From: Clostridium sp. CAG:343
GTDB taxonomy: Bacteria > Bacillota > Clostridia > TANB77 > CAG-508
Assembly (NCBI GenBank): GCA_000431335.1
Contig: FR888021.1
Location: forward strand, 1-64,000
DNA length: 64,000 nucleotides
Direction of reading: 5' to 3'
Within the stretch, counting starts at the first letter, position 1; each line of letters opens with the position of its first letter. The notes beneath the pieces were generated by a model. It did no database searches and was not told where the DNA came from. It was given only the letters and a program-made list of their open reading frames with translations. Positions 24,812 through 33,370 of the stretch are shown here, one piece after another. A program made the position numbers and the translations under genes.

Positions 24812-26128
24812 TTGAAAAGAACAAAAAAATTTTTAATAAATGGATCTATTTTAACAATAACTAATATAATTATGCGAAGTATTGGCATGGTATTTGGAAT
24901 TTATGTATCCAATAAGATCGGGTCAGAAGCGGTTGGAACATTCGATTTAGTAATGTCTGTTTATATGTTAGCAATAACTATTGCTACATCTGGATTAAAC
25001 ATTGCTTGTATTTCTATTGTTTCAGAGCAATTTGCTAAAAAAGATTTTTTAAATGGCCTAACTGCTGTAAAAACATGTATTACATTTGCTATATTATTAG
25101 GTTTATCAAGTAGTATAATTCTATTTTTATTTTCTGATTTTATAATTAAAAATTGGTTAAATAATATAATTTCCTCTATACCGCTATATTTAATTGCATT
25201 AGGTTTACCTTTTATTGCAATATCTTCTGTTTTAAACGGCTATTTTGTTGCTGTAAGAAAAGCATATAAAGGAGCAATTTCGCAATTTTTTGAAATAACA
25301 ATAAAAATCATATGTACTATTATATTTTTTAATTTCTTTTCCTTAAAAAATGTAGAAAATATATGTATTTGCTTAATTCTAGCCGATGTTATTTCTGAAA
25401 TAGCTTCTTGTTTATTATGGATTATTTTATATAAAATAGATAAATCTAAACTATGGCAAAGAACAAAAAATAAAATTTCTTTTACAAAAAAAATAATAAA
25501 AATAACCGTTCCTGTTTTTATTACATCTTGTTTACGTTCTGGACTATCTACTTTTAAAAAATTTATTATTCCAATTAAGTTAGTAGCCTATGGATTCCCT
25601 TATACAATTGCTTTATCTGAATATGGTAAAATTATTGGAATGGCTTTTCCTATTATAATGATTCCTAATATGTGTATTAGTTCTTTTAGTAATTTACTTG
25701 TTCCTGAATTTGCTAGTTTATTAGCAAATGGAAATAAAAAGAGAATTATTAACATATGTAACAAACTTTTTAAAATAACTTCATTTTTTAGTATTACTTT
25801 AATTATTATCTTTATGCATTATTCAAATGAAATTAGTTTAACTCTTTTTCATAATTTAGAGTGCTCAAATTATATTAGAATCCTTTCTCCTTTAATTTTG
25901 TTTATGTGTCTAGATAATATAGCAGATAATATACTAAAAGGTCTTGATAAGCAATTTGAAGTTATGCTTTACAACGTTATTGATTTAATTATTACAATTA
26001 TTATTTTGTATTTTTTAATACCTTTTATTGGAATCGGGGGGATTATTATCGCTTTATATGTAAGTGAAATATTTAATTTCTCTGCTAGTTATTTAGAATT
26101 ATATAAAAAAGTATTTAAGAATTTTTAA
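24812..26128 (+). CDS. SpoVB-like polysaccharide flippase (MOP superfamily)
   Basis: A 438-residue membrane protein with about 12-14 helices and the MOP/SpoVB pattern (N-terminal KRTKKFLINGSILT, GTFDLVMSVYML, GLPFIAISSVLNGYF). Such proteins flip lipid-linked sugars. SpoVB-type members support spore cortex synthesis. The start is TTG at 24812 with GGTGAT just upstream. It diverges from spoVFB, another sporulation gene. Confidence 0.85.
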   Translation: MKRTKKFLINGSILTITNIIMRSIGMVFGIYVSNKIGSEAVGTFDLVMSVYMLAITIATSGLNIACISIVSEQFAKKDFLNGLTAVKTCITFAILLGLSSSIILFLFSDFIIKNWLNNIISSIPLYLIALGLPFIAISSVLNGYFVAVRKAYKGAISQFFEITIKIICTIIFFNFFSLKNVENICICLILADVISEIASCLLWIILYKIDKSKLWQRTKNKISFTKKIIKITVPVFITSCLRSGLSTFKKFIIPIKLVAYGFPYTIALSEYGKIIGMAFPIIMIPNMCISSFSNLLVPEFASLLANGNKKRIINICNKLFKITSFFSITLIIIFMHYSNEISLTLFHNLECSNYIRILSPLILFMCLDNIADNILKGLDKQFEVMLYNVIDLIITIIILYFLIPFIGIGGIIIALYVSEIFNFSASYLELYKKVFKNF

Positions 26129-26150
26129 TATATTTTCTTAAATACCTTTT
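26111..26150 (+). terminator. Terminator of the SpoVB-like gene
   Basis: GTATTTAAGA (26111-26120) pairs with TCTTAAATAC (26136-26145), followed by CTTTT. The stem begins inside the last codons of the gene. Confidence 0.6.
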
Positions 26151-26170
26151 AATTTTTATTATAAAATTTT

Positions 26171-26758
26171 TTATTTACTATAAAACCTCTTATTAACCTC
26201 ATTCCAATTTACAATATTCCAAAAAGCATTAATATAGTCAGGTCTTTTTGTTAAATATTGCAAATAATAAGAATGCTCCCACATATCTAATACAAGAAGC
26301 GGTTTACATCCCCATAAAGTCAAATTTTGATGCTTTTCGCATTGTAAAACCTCTAGCTTACTCCATTTTGGAACCCATACAAGCAAACACCATCCAGAAG
26401 CCTCCACTGCTGCACTAGCACTATTAAATTGATTTTTAAAATTATCATAACTCCCAAAATCTTTTATAATTTGTTCCATTAACTCTGAATTTGGTTCTGT
26501 TGGAATAGCAGGTCCCATATTAGTAAAAAATAATTCATGTAAAATAACTCCCGAACCAAAAAAGCTCAGATCTTTTTCTAAACATTTAATACTAGAAAAA
26601 TCATTATTTTTTCTTGCCTGTTCTAGTTTTTCTTCTGTTTTATTTGTATTGTCTATATATCCTTTATACAAAATATTATAATGCAAATCTAATGTTTGCT
26701 TAGAATAATATGGTTCCAGTGCATTTAACGGATATGGCAAATCAATCATTTTTAGCAT
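26171..26758 (-). CDS. Fe/Mn superoxide dismutase
   Basis: A 195-residue enzyme. Metal ligands are visible as His in TLDLHYNILYKGY, His in VILHELFFTNM, and Asp and His in LVLDMWEHSYYLQY. It converts superoxide to peroxide and oxygen. The family is usual in size, though divergent in the central region. It is monocistronic, with an AGGAGG ribosome site. Confidence 0.9.
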   Translation of the reverse strand: MLKMIDLPYPLNALEPYYSKQTLDLHYNILYKGYIDNTNKTEEKLEQARKNNDFSSIKCLEKDLSFFGSGVILHELFFTNMGPAIPTEPNSELMEQIIKDFGSYDNFKNQFNSASAAVEASGWCLLVWVPKWSKLEVLQCEKHQNLTLWGCKPLLVLDMWEHSYYLQYLTKRPDYINAFWNIVNWNEVNKRFYSK

Positions 26759-26831
26759 AAAAAAACCTCCTAAATGTTATACTTTTAAGTATATTCATTT
26801 TTAAGAGGTTTTATTAATTAATTATTTATTA

Positions 26832-28856
26832 TTAAGCTTTTGTTTCTAAATTTTTCTGTTTGCGATTTTTTAAATATTCTAATAATATAGTTACACCAAT
26901 AAATACAACTAATATTCCTAATAATATTAATATATTTGGCATTATCATTCCAGAGTCTGTTTTTATAAGAGATTCTTTTATTAATCTTATTGTATAATTC
27001 ATTGGCATATATGGATAAATACTTTGGAAGAATTTTGGTACTGTTTCAATTGGGAATGTTCCTCCACTTGCTGCTAATTGTAATACTAACAATAAAATAC
27101 AAAGAAATTTTCCTACATCTCCGAAATTTTCAATTAAGAATAGTATAATACTTGTAAATACCATTGAAACTAAAATACATGTTACATAATATAATCCTAA
27201 GCTTGTAACATTAAATCCTAATCCTGCTTTTAATATGAAACCTAATACAATTCCTTGTAATGTTGCAATTCCCATGTATAAAGCTGTACGTAGATATTTA
27301 TTTTTTGCATTTTTTCCTAACAATTTAAACTTATCTTCAGGGTCGTTATATAACATAACTAATGCTATTAATCCACCAACCCATAATGATATAGACATGA
27401 AATATGGTGCAAATCCTACTCCATAAGAATCAACTTTGGCATAATCTGTTTCTTCTATTTCTACTGGATCTTTTACATATTCATCTAATCCATCTAGTTT
27501 TGTTAATTCTTGTTTTGTATTGTCTGTTCCATTATCTATTTCTGTCTTAAATGTAGTTACACCATCTGATAATGTTTTACTTCCTTCTAATGCACTTTTT
27601 GAACCTGTATTTAATTGACCTATTCCACTTTTTACTTTTTTAGAATTTTTACTTAAAGAACTTAAACCTGTTGTCAATTCTGTACTTCCAGATTTAGCAC
27701 TGCTTAATCCTTGTTTTAATTCTAATACTCCGTTATTTAATGTTTGAATTCCAGAAGATAACTCTTGTAAACTTCCTGCTTGGCTCGCAAAACTTTGAAC
27801 TCCTGTATTTAATTTAGATACCCCTTGTTTTAATTCTGTTCCTTTTGTAGCTAATGTACTTAATCCTTCAGAACCACTTGAACTACCAGATAAACTTTGC
27901 AAAGTTTGCATCGCTTGTTGAAAATTTGAATCATTCATTGCTTCTGGATTAGCAGTCATATAAGCTTTTAAGCCTGATGCTAATGTAGTTAATTGGCTTT
28001 TAGTGTTACTAATTCCTGCTATAGCACTGTTTACTCCATCTACATATGCATCTACTCCTGTCTTTAAATTGCTTACATTACCAGAAAGTTCATTTACCTT
28101 AGTTACAACACTTGATAAATCTTTAGTATTATCTGCTAATTTATTTGTTCCTTCTTGTATTTTGCTTGCTCCAGCATCTAATTTTTCTAATCCTTGTGTC
28201 AATTGTTTACTTCCATTATAAGCACTATCTACACCTGTATCAAAATTAGAATAACTAGAATTTAATTCACTTGTTCCATTATTTAAAGTTTTTAATCCTT
28301 TTGACAATTCTGATGAACCATCTTGTATTTGTCCAGCTCCATCTGATATATCTTCCATTTTTTCTGGAACTTCCCTTAACTTATCAGATACTGAAGTAAC
28401 TACTTTTTGGCTAACTTGCCCTTTTAATTCGCTTTCTACTGTGGTTGTAACTTTATTTATAATTTGAGATGCTAAATAATTGCTCTTTTGGTTTGGAGAA
28501 TATGATATTGTTGTCATTTGTCTATCACTATTTTCAGCATTATTTAAAGTTTCAGTAAAATCCTTTGGAATTGTGATAGTTGCATAATACTCTTGATTTA
28601 CTAAACCTTTTTGTCCTTCATCACTATCTGTTAAAACTTCGATTTGCATAACGTCTTTTTCTTTTAGACTCTCTACTAAATCATTTCCAAGATTTTCATC
28701 TTCATTTCCTTTGTCAAGGTTAATAATTGCTATTTTCATATCTTTTAAATTACCATATGGATCCCAAAATGCTTTTAAATAAAAAAAGCTATACATTACT
28801 GGAATAATTATAATAGCTACTAAAATAACCCATTTCATGATTTTTTTCTTATTCAT
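26832..28856 (-). CDS. YhgE/Pip-type membrane protein
   Basis: A 674-residue protein with an N-terminal transmembrane helix, a long extracellular segment built of repeated short coiled-coil units (patterns like LNNGTSEL, LSSGIQTLNNG, ELTTGLSSL), and five or six C-terminal helices of the ABC-2 permease type. The family includes the phage infection protein Pip. It probably exports or organises an unknown envelope substrate. It diverges from a TetR-type regulator likely to control it. Confidence 0.87.
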   Translation of the reverse strand: MNKKKIMKWVILVAIIIIPVMYSFFYLKAFWDPYGNLKDMKIAIINLDKGNEDENLGNDLVESLKEKDVMQIEVLTDSDEGQKGLVNQEYYATITIPKDFTETLNNAENSDRQMTTISYSPNQKSNYLASQIINKVTTTVESELKGQVSQKVVTSVSDKLREVPEKMEDISDGAGQIQDGSSELSKGLKTLNNGTSELNSSYSNFDTGVDSAYNGSKQLTQGLEKLDAGASKIQEGTNKLADNTKDLSSVVTKVNELSGNVSNLKTGVDAYVDGVNSAIAGISNTKSQLTTLASGLKAYMTANPEAMNDSNFQQAMQTLQSLSGSSSGSEGLSTLATKGTELKQGVSKLNTGVQSFASQAGSLQELSSGIQTLNNGVLELKQGLSSAKSGSTELTTGLSSLSKNSKKVKSGIGQLNTGSKSALEGSKTLSDGVTTFKTEIDNGTDNTKQELTKLDGLDEYVKDPVEIEETDYAKVDSYGVGFAPYFMSISLWVGGLIALVMLYNDPEDKFKLLGKNAKNKYLRTALYMGIATLQGIVLGFILKAGLGFNVTSLGLYYVTCILVSMVFTSIILFLIENFGDVGKFLCILLLVLQLAASGGTFPIETVPKFFQSIYPYMPMNYTIRLIKESLIKTDSGMIMPNILILLGILVVFIGVTILLEYLKNRKQKNLETKA

Positions 28857-28959
28857 TTTACGTCCTCCTATTTTTTTATTTTATCTATAAATATTATAAG
28901 AGCTTTTTAAAAAAAGGCAACAACACTTCACTACTTTTGTATAGTAAGCTACATTTTTC

Positions 28960-29005
28960 GTGATTTGTATATACATTTGTATATTATCTTTACATCTGTA
29001 TAATT
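28960..29005. promoter_or_regulatory. Operator cluster between yhgE-like and tetR-like genes
   Basis: The perfect palindrome TGTATATACA (28966-28975) is followed by further TGTATA-type half-sites near 28979 and 28997 in the divergent promoter region. This is a plausible binding site for the TetR-family product encoded at 29051. Confidence 0.45.
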
Positions 29006-29050
29006 TTGATTTATAATAAATTCATATTAATATAGATTGGAGATAAATAT

Positions 29051-29614
29051 ATGGAAGATTTAAGAGTTCAAAGAACTTATTTATTATTAAAAAATGCTTT
29101 ATTAGAATTATTAGCTAAAAAGTCATTTGATGAAATTAAAGTAAATGATATTTGTAATTTAGCAATGATACATAGAACTACATTTTATAGCCATTTTCAA
29201 GATAAATATGATTTATTAGAATATTGTGTTAAAAATATTGAACAAGAATTAACAGAAAAAATTAATACTACTCAATATTCTAATTCAAAAGAATTTTATA
29301 CAAATTTGGTTATGAGTCTTTTAGAATATATTTCTGAAAATAAAAAAATGTTTAAAAGTGTATTAAAAAATAATTTTGACAATAGTGTTAATAAAATTTT
29401 TATGAATACATGTATTAATTATATTACTGATATGTTAGAAAAAGAAAAAGATCAAGGTATTTACCATAAAACCAAAATTCCTATTATTGCTCAATTTTAT
29501 GCTGGAGCTGTTATATCAACTATTGTATGGTGGATAAAAAATGATGAATCTTTAGATAAAAAAGAACTTTGTAACTCTATTATTTCTTTAATTTTCGATA
29601 TGCCTCATTCTTAA
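29051..29614 (+). CDS. TetR/AcrR-family regulator
   Basis: A 187-residue regulator. The HTH occupies residues 8-55 (KNALLELLAKKSFDEIKVNDICNLAMIHRTTFYSHFQDKYDLLEY). The C-terminal domain resembles the dihydroxyacetone-kinase-regulator/TetR_C_7 type that usually accompanies YhgE-type genes. It is divergent from the YhgE-like gene and likely represses it. Confidence 0.87.
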   Translation: MEDLRVQRTYLLLKNALLELLAKKSFDEIKVNDICNLAMIHRTTFYSHFQDKYDLLEYCVKNIEQELTEKINTTQYSNSKEFYTNLVMSLLEYISENKKMFKSVLKNNFDNSVNKIFMNTCINYITDMLEKEKDQGIYHKTKIPIIAQFYAGAVISTIVWWIKNDESLDKKELCNSIISLIFDMPHS

Positions 29615-29616
29615 TG

Positions 29617-29668
29617 TTAAAGCAACCAAAATTATTAAACATTCTTGCTTAATAATCTTGGTTGCTTT
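29617..29668. terminator. Bidirectional terminator, long hairpin
   Basis: A long stem (TAAAGCAACCAA with TTGGTTGCTTTA outside, ATTATTAA with TTAATAAT inside) lies between convergent genes. Its inner part closely resembles the L32 terminator at 44517-44565. Confidence 0.8.
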
Positions 29669-29669
29669 A

Positions 29670-30293
29670 CTATTTATTTTGCTTGTTTGAATATTTTAAA
29701 CTATTACATTTCTTATTATATTCATACCTTTTTTCTTTTCTTCTTAGTCTTTTTTTGCTCATTCTTACTTGAACAAGTGATATTAAAACTAAAATAATCA
29801 ATAATATTATTAAAGTTATTTTATCTTTTAATAGTTCTACTATTTTTCCAAATCCAGATATTTTGAATTGATATACCCCTTCTATTTTTTCATAAGTTAT
29901 ATGCTCTTTGTCTTCTCTCCTATTATTATCTCCTTTGGTTATATATTTTGTCTTTCCATTTTCTTCAATCACTTTCACAATTCTATGTGTAATTATCTCA
30001 TCTTTATTATGAAAAGAAATAATATCATTAATTTTCAATTCATCTTGATTTACTTTTTTTATAAAAATTGCATCACCTTTCATAATTGTTGATTCCATAC
30101 TTTCAGATACTATTACAAAGCTTTTTAGTCCAAAAAAATCTGGTATTTCAGTAGGATTTATATACGATTTTATCATTATTGTTAAATTAAATATAATAAT
30201 AGGAATAATTATTATATAAATAAGTATAGAAATTATTTTTTCTATACTATGCATAATTTTACTGTTTTTATTAAAATTACTAGTCCTATACAC
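29670..30293 (-). CDS. Signal peptidase I, SipW/ER type
   Basis: A 207-residue protease with a transmembrane helix near each end. Catalytic Ser is in VSESMESTIMKGD and the His expected of ER-type enzymes is in IITHRIVKVI; a later Asp box is KGDNNRRED. SipW-type peptidases process selected secreted proteins. The sortase and LPXTG mini-protein nearby are possible partners. Confidence 0.88.
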   Translation of the reverse strand: MYRTSNFNKNSKIMHSIEKIISILIYIIIIPIIIFNLTIMIKSYINPTEIPDFFGLKSFVIVSESMESTIMKGDAIFIKKVNQDELKINDIISFHNKDEIITHRIVKVIEENGKTKYITKGDNNRREDKEHITYEKIEGVYQFKISGFGKIVELLKDKITLIILLIILVLISLVQVRMSKKRLRRKEKRYEYNKKCNSLKYSNKQNK

Positions 30294-30466
30294 TTATTTT
30301 TCTCCTTTTGATGTAACATTTACTATTTTAATATACCATATGAAAAATCTCTTTGCAATATATGTTAATGATGTAATATAAATGTAATATTTTTTTAATG
30401 TTTTTTTATTTACATAGTTTTCTTTTATAGTTATAATATACTTAATTATCATATGTGGAGGAAAAA

Positions 30467-30895
30467 ATGGATAATAATATTTTAGTTATTTCTGAAAAAG
30501 AACAAAAGGCTTATTTGCCATATAAATACGAAGAAATTCAAAAGATTTATGAAAGTCCAAATTGTAAATATAATTCTATTATGGAAATAATTCAAGATTT
30601 ATATATTGTACCTTTAAATAAATTCGAAAATTTTTCAACAGCTAGATTCCGAGAAGCTTTTAACTTAATTCGTTATAAAGAAAAAAGTTCTATTTTTAGT
30701 GCTCTTGATTTAGGATTGGAATTGATGTTTAAATATAACTTAAACCCTATTATAATTGCAGCTTGTAGAAATTTAGATGAACTAGATATCTATTTGGATT
30801 GTTTAGATGAAAATGAATTATCTGATTTTAAATGTTTTGAAGTAAGATTTGAAGTTAATCCTAATCTTGTCAATAAACCAATTAGAGAATTTTAG
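30467..30895 (+). CDS. Protein of unknown function, 142 residues
   Basis: A soluble, mixed alpha/beta protein with no recognised motif. It begins MDNNILVISEKEQKAYLPYK and has a helical middle (FREAFNLIRYKEKSSIFSALDLGLELMFKY). The ATG at 30467 is chosen because GGAGG lies directly upstream. It precedes the sortase gene by 71 bases. Confidence 0.65.
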   Translation: MDNNILVISEKEQKAYLPYKYEEIQKIYESPNCKYNSIMEIIQDLYIVPLNKFENFSTARFREAFNLIRYKEKSSIFSALDLGLELMFKYNLNPIIIAACRNLDELDIYLDCLDENELSDFKCFEVRFEVNPNLVNKPIREF

Positions 30896-30966
30896 TTTTT
30901 TTAGTAAATTTCTGCATTATAATATTTGATTTTTTACATAAAATAATTATGAAAATGGAGATTATT

Positions 30967-31593
30967 ATGAAAAATCAAATATTAAGTACCAGAATTAATA
31001 AAAAATCAAATAAAAAATTTTTTAAATTCCAATTTTTAATTTCTATTTTTATAATAGTTATTTTAATTGGTTTTATTTGTTATTCAAGCATATCTTTATT
31101 AAAAAAAGAACAAATGTCAAAAAATATAACTAGTAATTATAGTATTTACAAATTATACTCTAATAATTCTAAAAGTAACGAATCTTCATACACACAAAAT
31201 ATTCAAAACGAATTTTTTGGAACAATTGAAATACCAAAAATTAATTTATATTACCCTGTTTTTTCTCATTTGGATGAAGAATTATTAAAAGTTTCTCCAT
31301 GTAAATTTTATGGTGATTCACCCAAAGTATTTGGAAACATATGTATTGCTGGACACAACTATGATAATTCTATGTTTTTTAGTAATTTGTCTTTGCTAAA
31401 TATAGATGATGAAATATATCTTTATGATACTGATAATAAAAAATATATTTATAAAATTTTTAAAACTTATGAAGTTGTTCCTTCTGATTTATCTCCTGTA
31501 TTTGAATTTGAATATAATTCAAAAGAATTAACTCTAATTACATGTAATAATCTAAATTCTAATAGATTAATTGTTAAATCAAAACAAATATAG
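30967..31593 (+). CDS. Sortase
   Basis: A 208-residue sortase with an N-terminal anchor (about residues 20-42), IPKINLYYPVF, the catalytic His in IAGHNYDNSMFF, Cys in LITCNN and Arg in SNRLIVK. It should link LPXTG-type proteins to the wall or to each other. The ATG at 30967 is preferred because TGGAG sits six bases upstream. The LPKTG mini-protein encoded just downstream on the other strand is the likely substrate. Confidence 0.88.
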   Translation: MKNQILSTRINKKSNKKFFKFQFLISIFIIVILIGFICYSSISLLKKEQMSKNITSNYSIYKLYSNNSKSNESSYTQNIQNEFFGTIEIPKINLYYPVFSHLDEELLKVSPCKFYGDSPKVFGNICIAGHNYDNSMFFSNLSLLNIDDEIYLYDTDNKKYIYKIFKTYEVVPSDLSPVFEFEYNSKELTLITCNNLNSNRLIVKSKQI

Positions 31594-31601
31594 CACACAA
31601 A

Positions 31602-31626
31602 AAAGACCTTATAAAAGGTCTTTGAT
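31602..31626. terminator. Terminator between sortase and LPXTG genes
   Basis: AAAGACCTT and AAGGTCTTT form a 9-bp stem with a 4-base loop, flanked by A and T runs, so it works in both directions. Confidence 0.8.
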
Positions 31627-31639
31627 TTATCTTATTTAA

Positions 31640-31999
31640 CTAAATGTTTTTATATTCTTTTATCTTTTTATAAGCATATACTGCTGATACTCCAAATACA
31701 ACTACTAATGCTGCTACTGGAATTGAATCTTCAATACCTGTTTTTGGTAAATTATTGTTTGTATTATTATAAACACTTGAATTATTAGTATTGTTTGATT
31801 TATTTGTGTTACTAGTATTTGTATTACTATTAGTATTATTGCTAGAAGTATTATTTGATGTACTATTTTTTGTTAATGTTCCTGTTAAATCATGAACTTC
31901 ATTATTATCATTTGCAGCATTTACAGTTGTTGAAAACAACATTACCATTGCACTAACTAATAAAATTGTAACAATTTGAATTAAATTTGATTTTTTCAT
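31640..31999 (-). CDS. Secreted LPXTG mini-protein
   Basis: A 119-residue protein: signal peptide (residues 1-29, ending VNAAN), a short linker, about 45 residues that are almost only Asn, Ser and Thr, then LPKTG, a hydrophobic helix and a basic tail. The ATG at 31999 has GAGGAG upstream. It is a wall-anchored stalk with hardly any folded domain, a probable substrate of the nearby sortase. Confidence 0.85.
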   Translation of the reverse strand: MKKSNLIQIVTILLVSAMVMLFSTTVNAANDNNEVHDLTGTLTKNSTSNNTSSNNTNSNTNTSNTNKSNNTNNSSVYNNTNNNLPKTGIEDSIPVAALVVVFGVSAVYAYKKIKEYKNI

Positions 32000-32206
32000 A
32001 TTGATTTCTCCTCTACTTTCATACTTTTTATTATTATTTATACAATCACTATATATTATACTACTTTTTTTAGTATAATTCAAGCAAAATATATAAAAAT
32101 ACATAAAAGAATACATTTCTTTTGTTTTTCTATTAATATTTTATACTTTAAAAATAAATAAGTCAAGAGTTTTATTTTATTTTTATATTACATTTATGTT
32201 ACATAT

Positions 32207-33298
32207 TTATACATTAAATTTAAATAAAACAATATCCCCATCTTGCATAATATATTCTTTTCCTTCTGAACGAACTAATCCCTTTTCTTTGGCTGCAACC
32301 ATTGAGCCTTCTCTTACTAAATCTTCATAAGAAACTATCTCAGCTTTTATGAATCCTCTTTCAATATCAGAGTGAATCTTCCCAGCAGCTTGTGGTGCTT
32401 TTGTTCCTTTTTTTATTGTCCAAGCTCTTACTTCTGGTTCTCCTGCTGTTAAAAATGACATCAAACCTAATAAATCATAGCTTTTTTTAATTACTTTATC
32501 CAAACCAGACTCTTCTAAACCAAGTGCTTCTAGCATCTCTTTTTTATCATTTTCTTCTAAACCAGATAATTCTTCTTCTATTTTTACGCATAACGGAATT
32601 ACTTCTGCATTTTCCTTTTTAGCATATTCTTTAACTTTTTTTACATTATCATTATCATCAGGATTTTCTAACTGTTCTTCTGAGACATTTGCAATATATA
32701 ATATTGGTTTTGTAGTTAATAAAAACATATCTTTAACTAATACTTGTTCTTCTTCATTAAATTCTAAAGTTCTTGCTGACTTTCCTTCTTCTAATGTTTT
32801 TAATATTTTTTCCAATAAATCAATTTCTATTTGATATTTTTTATCTGCTTTTAAATTTTTCTTAGCTTTATCTAATCTTTTGTTTACTGTTTCGATGTCT
32901 GCAAAAATTAATTCCAAATTTATTGTTTCAATATCTCTTATTGGATTAACTGAACCATCAACATGAACTACATTTGAATCTTCAAAACATCTTACAACTT
33001 CTACTATTGCATCAGTTTCTCTAATATGAGACAAAAACTTATTTCCTAATCCTTCCCCTTTACTTGCTCCTTTTACTAATCCTGCTATATCAACAAATTC
33101 TACAACAGCAGGAGTAGTTTTTTGAGGATTATACATTTCAGTTAATTTTTTTAATCTTTCATCTGGTACAGCAACAACTCCTACGTTTGGCTCTATAGTA
33201 CAAAAAGGATAATTAGCACATTCAGCTCCTGCTTTTGTTATACTATTAAACATCGTACTCTTCCCTACATTTGGAAGTCCAACAATTCCTAATTTCAT
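32207..33298 (-). CDS. ychF: Ribosome-associated P-loop NTPase YchF
   Basis: A 363-residue protein of the Obg family with a G1 motif LPNVGKSTMFN at the N-terminus, a coiled-coil insert, and a C-terminal TGS domain (TAGEPEVRAWTI, then IVSYEDLVREGS, and MQDGDIVLFKFNV). It hydrolyses ATP rather than GTP in studied members and binds the ribosome. The ATG at 33298 follows AGGAGG. Confidence 0.95.
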   Translation of the reverse strand: MKLGIVGLPNVGKSTMFNSITKAGAECANYPFCTIEPNVGVVAVPDERLKKLTEMYNPQKTTPAVVEFVDIAGLVKGASKGEGLGNKFLSHIRETDAIVEVVRCFEDSNVVHVDGSVNPIRDIETINLELIFADIETVNKRLDKAKKNLKADKKYQIEIDLLEKILKTLEEGKSARTLEFNEEEQVLVKDMFLLTTKPILYIANVSEEQLENPDDNDNVKKVKEYAKKENAEVIPLCVKIEEELSGLEENDKKEMLEALGLEESGLDKVIKKSYDLLGLMSFLTAGEPEVRAWTIKKGTKAPQAAGKIHSDIERGFIKAEIVSYEDLVREGSMVAAKEKGLVRSEGKEYIMQDGDIVLFKFNV

Positions 33299-33370
33299 TT
33301 TTTCCTCCTTATATTGTCCAATAAAAATGTTTTTGGGCATTTCATTTTTTATTTAAATATACTTATATTT

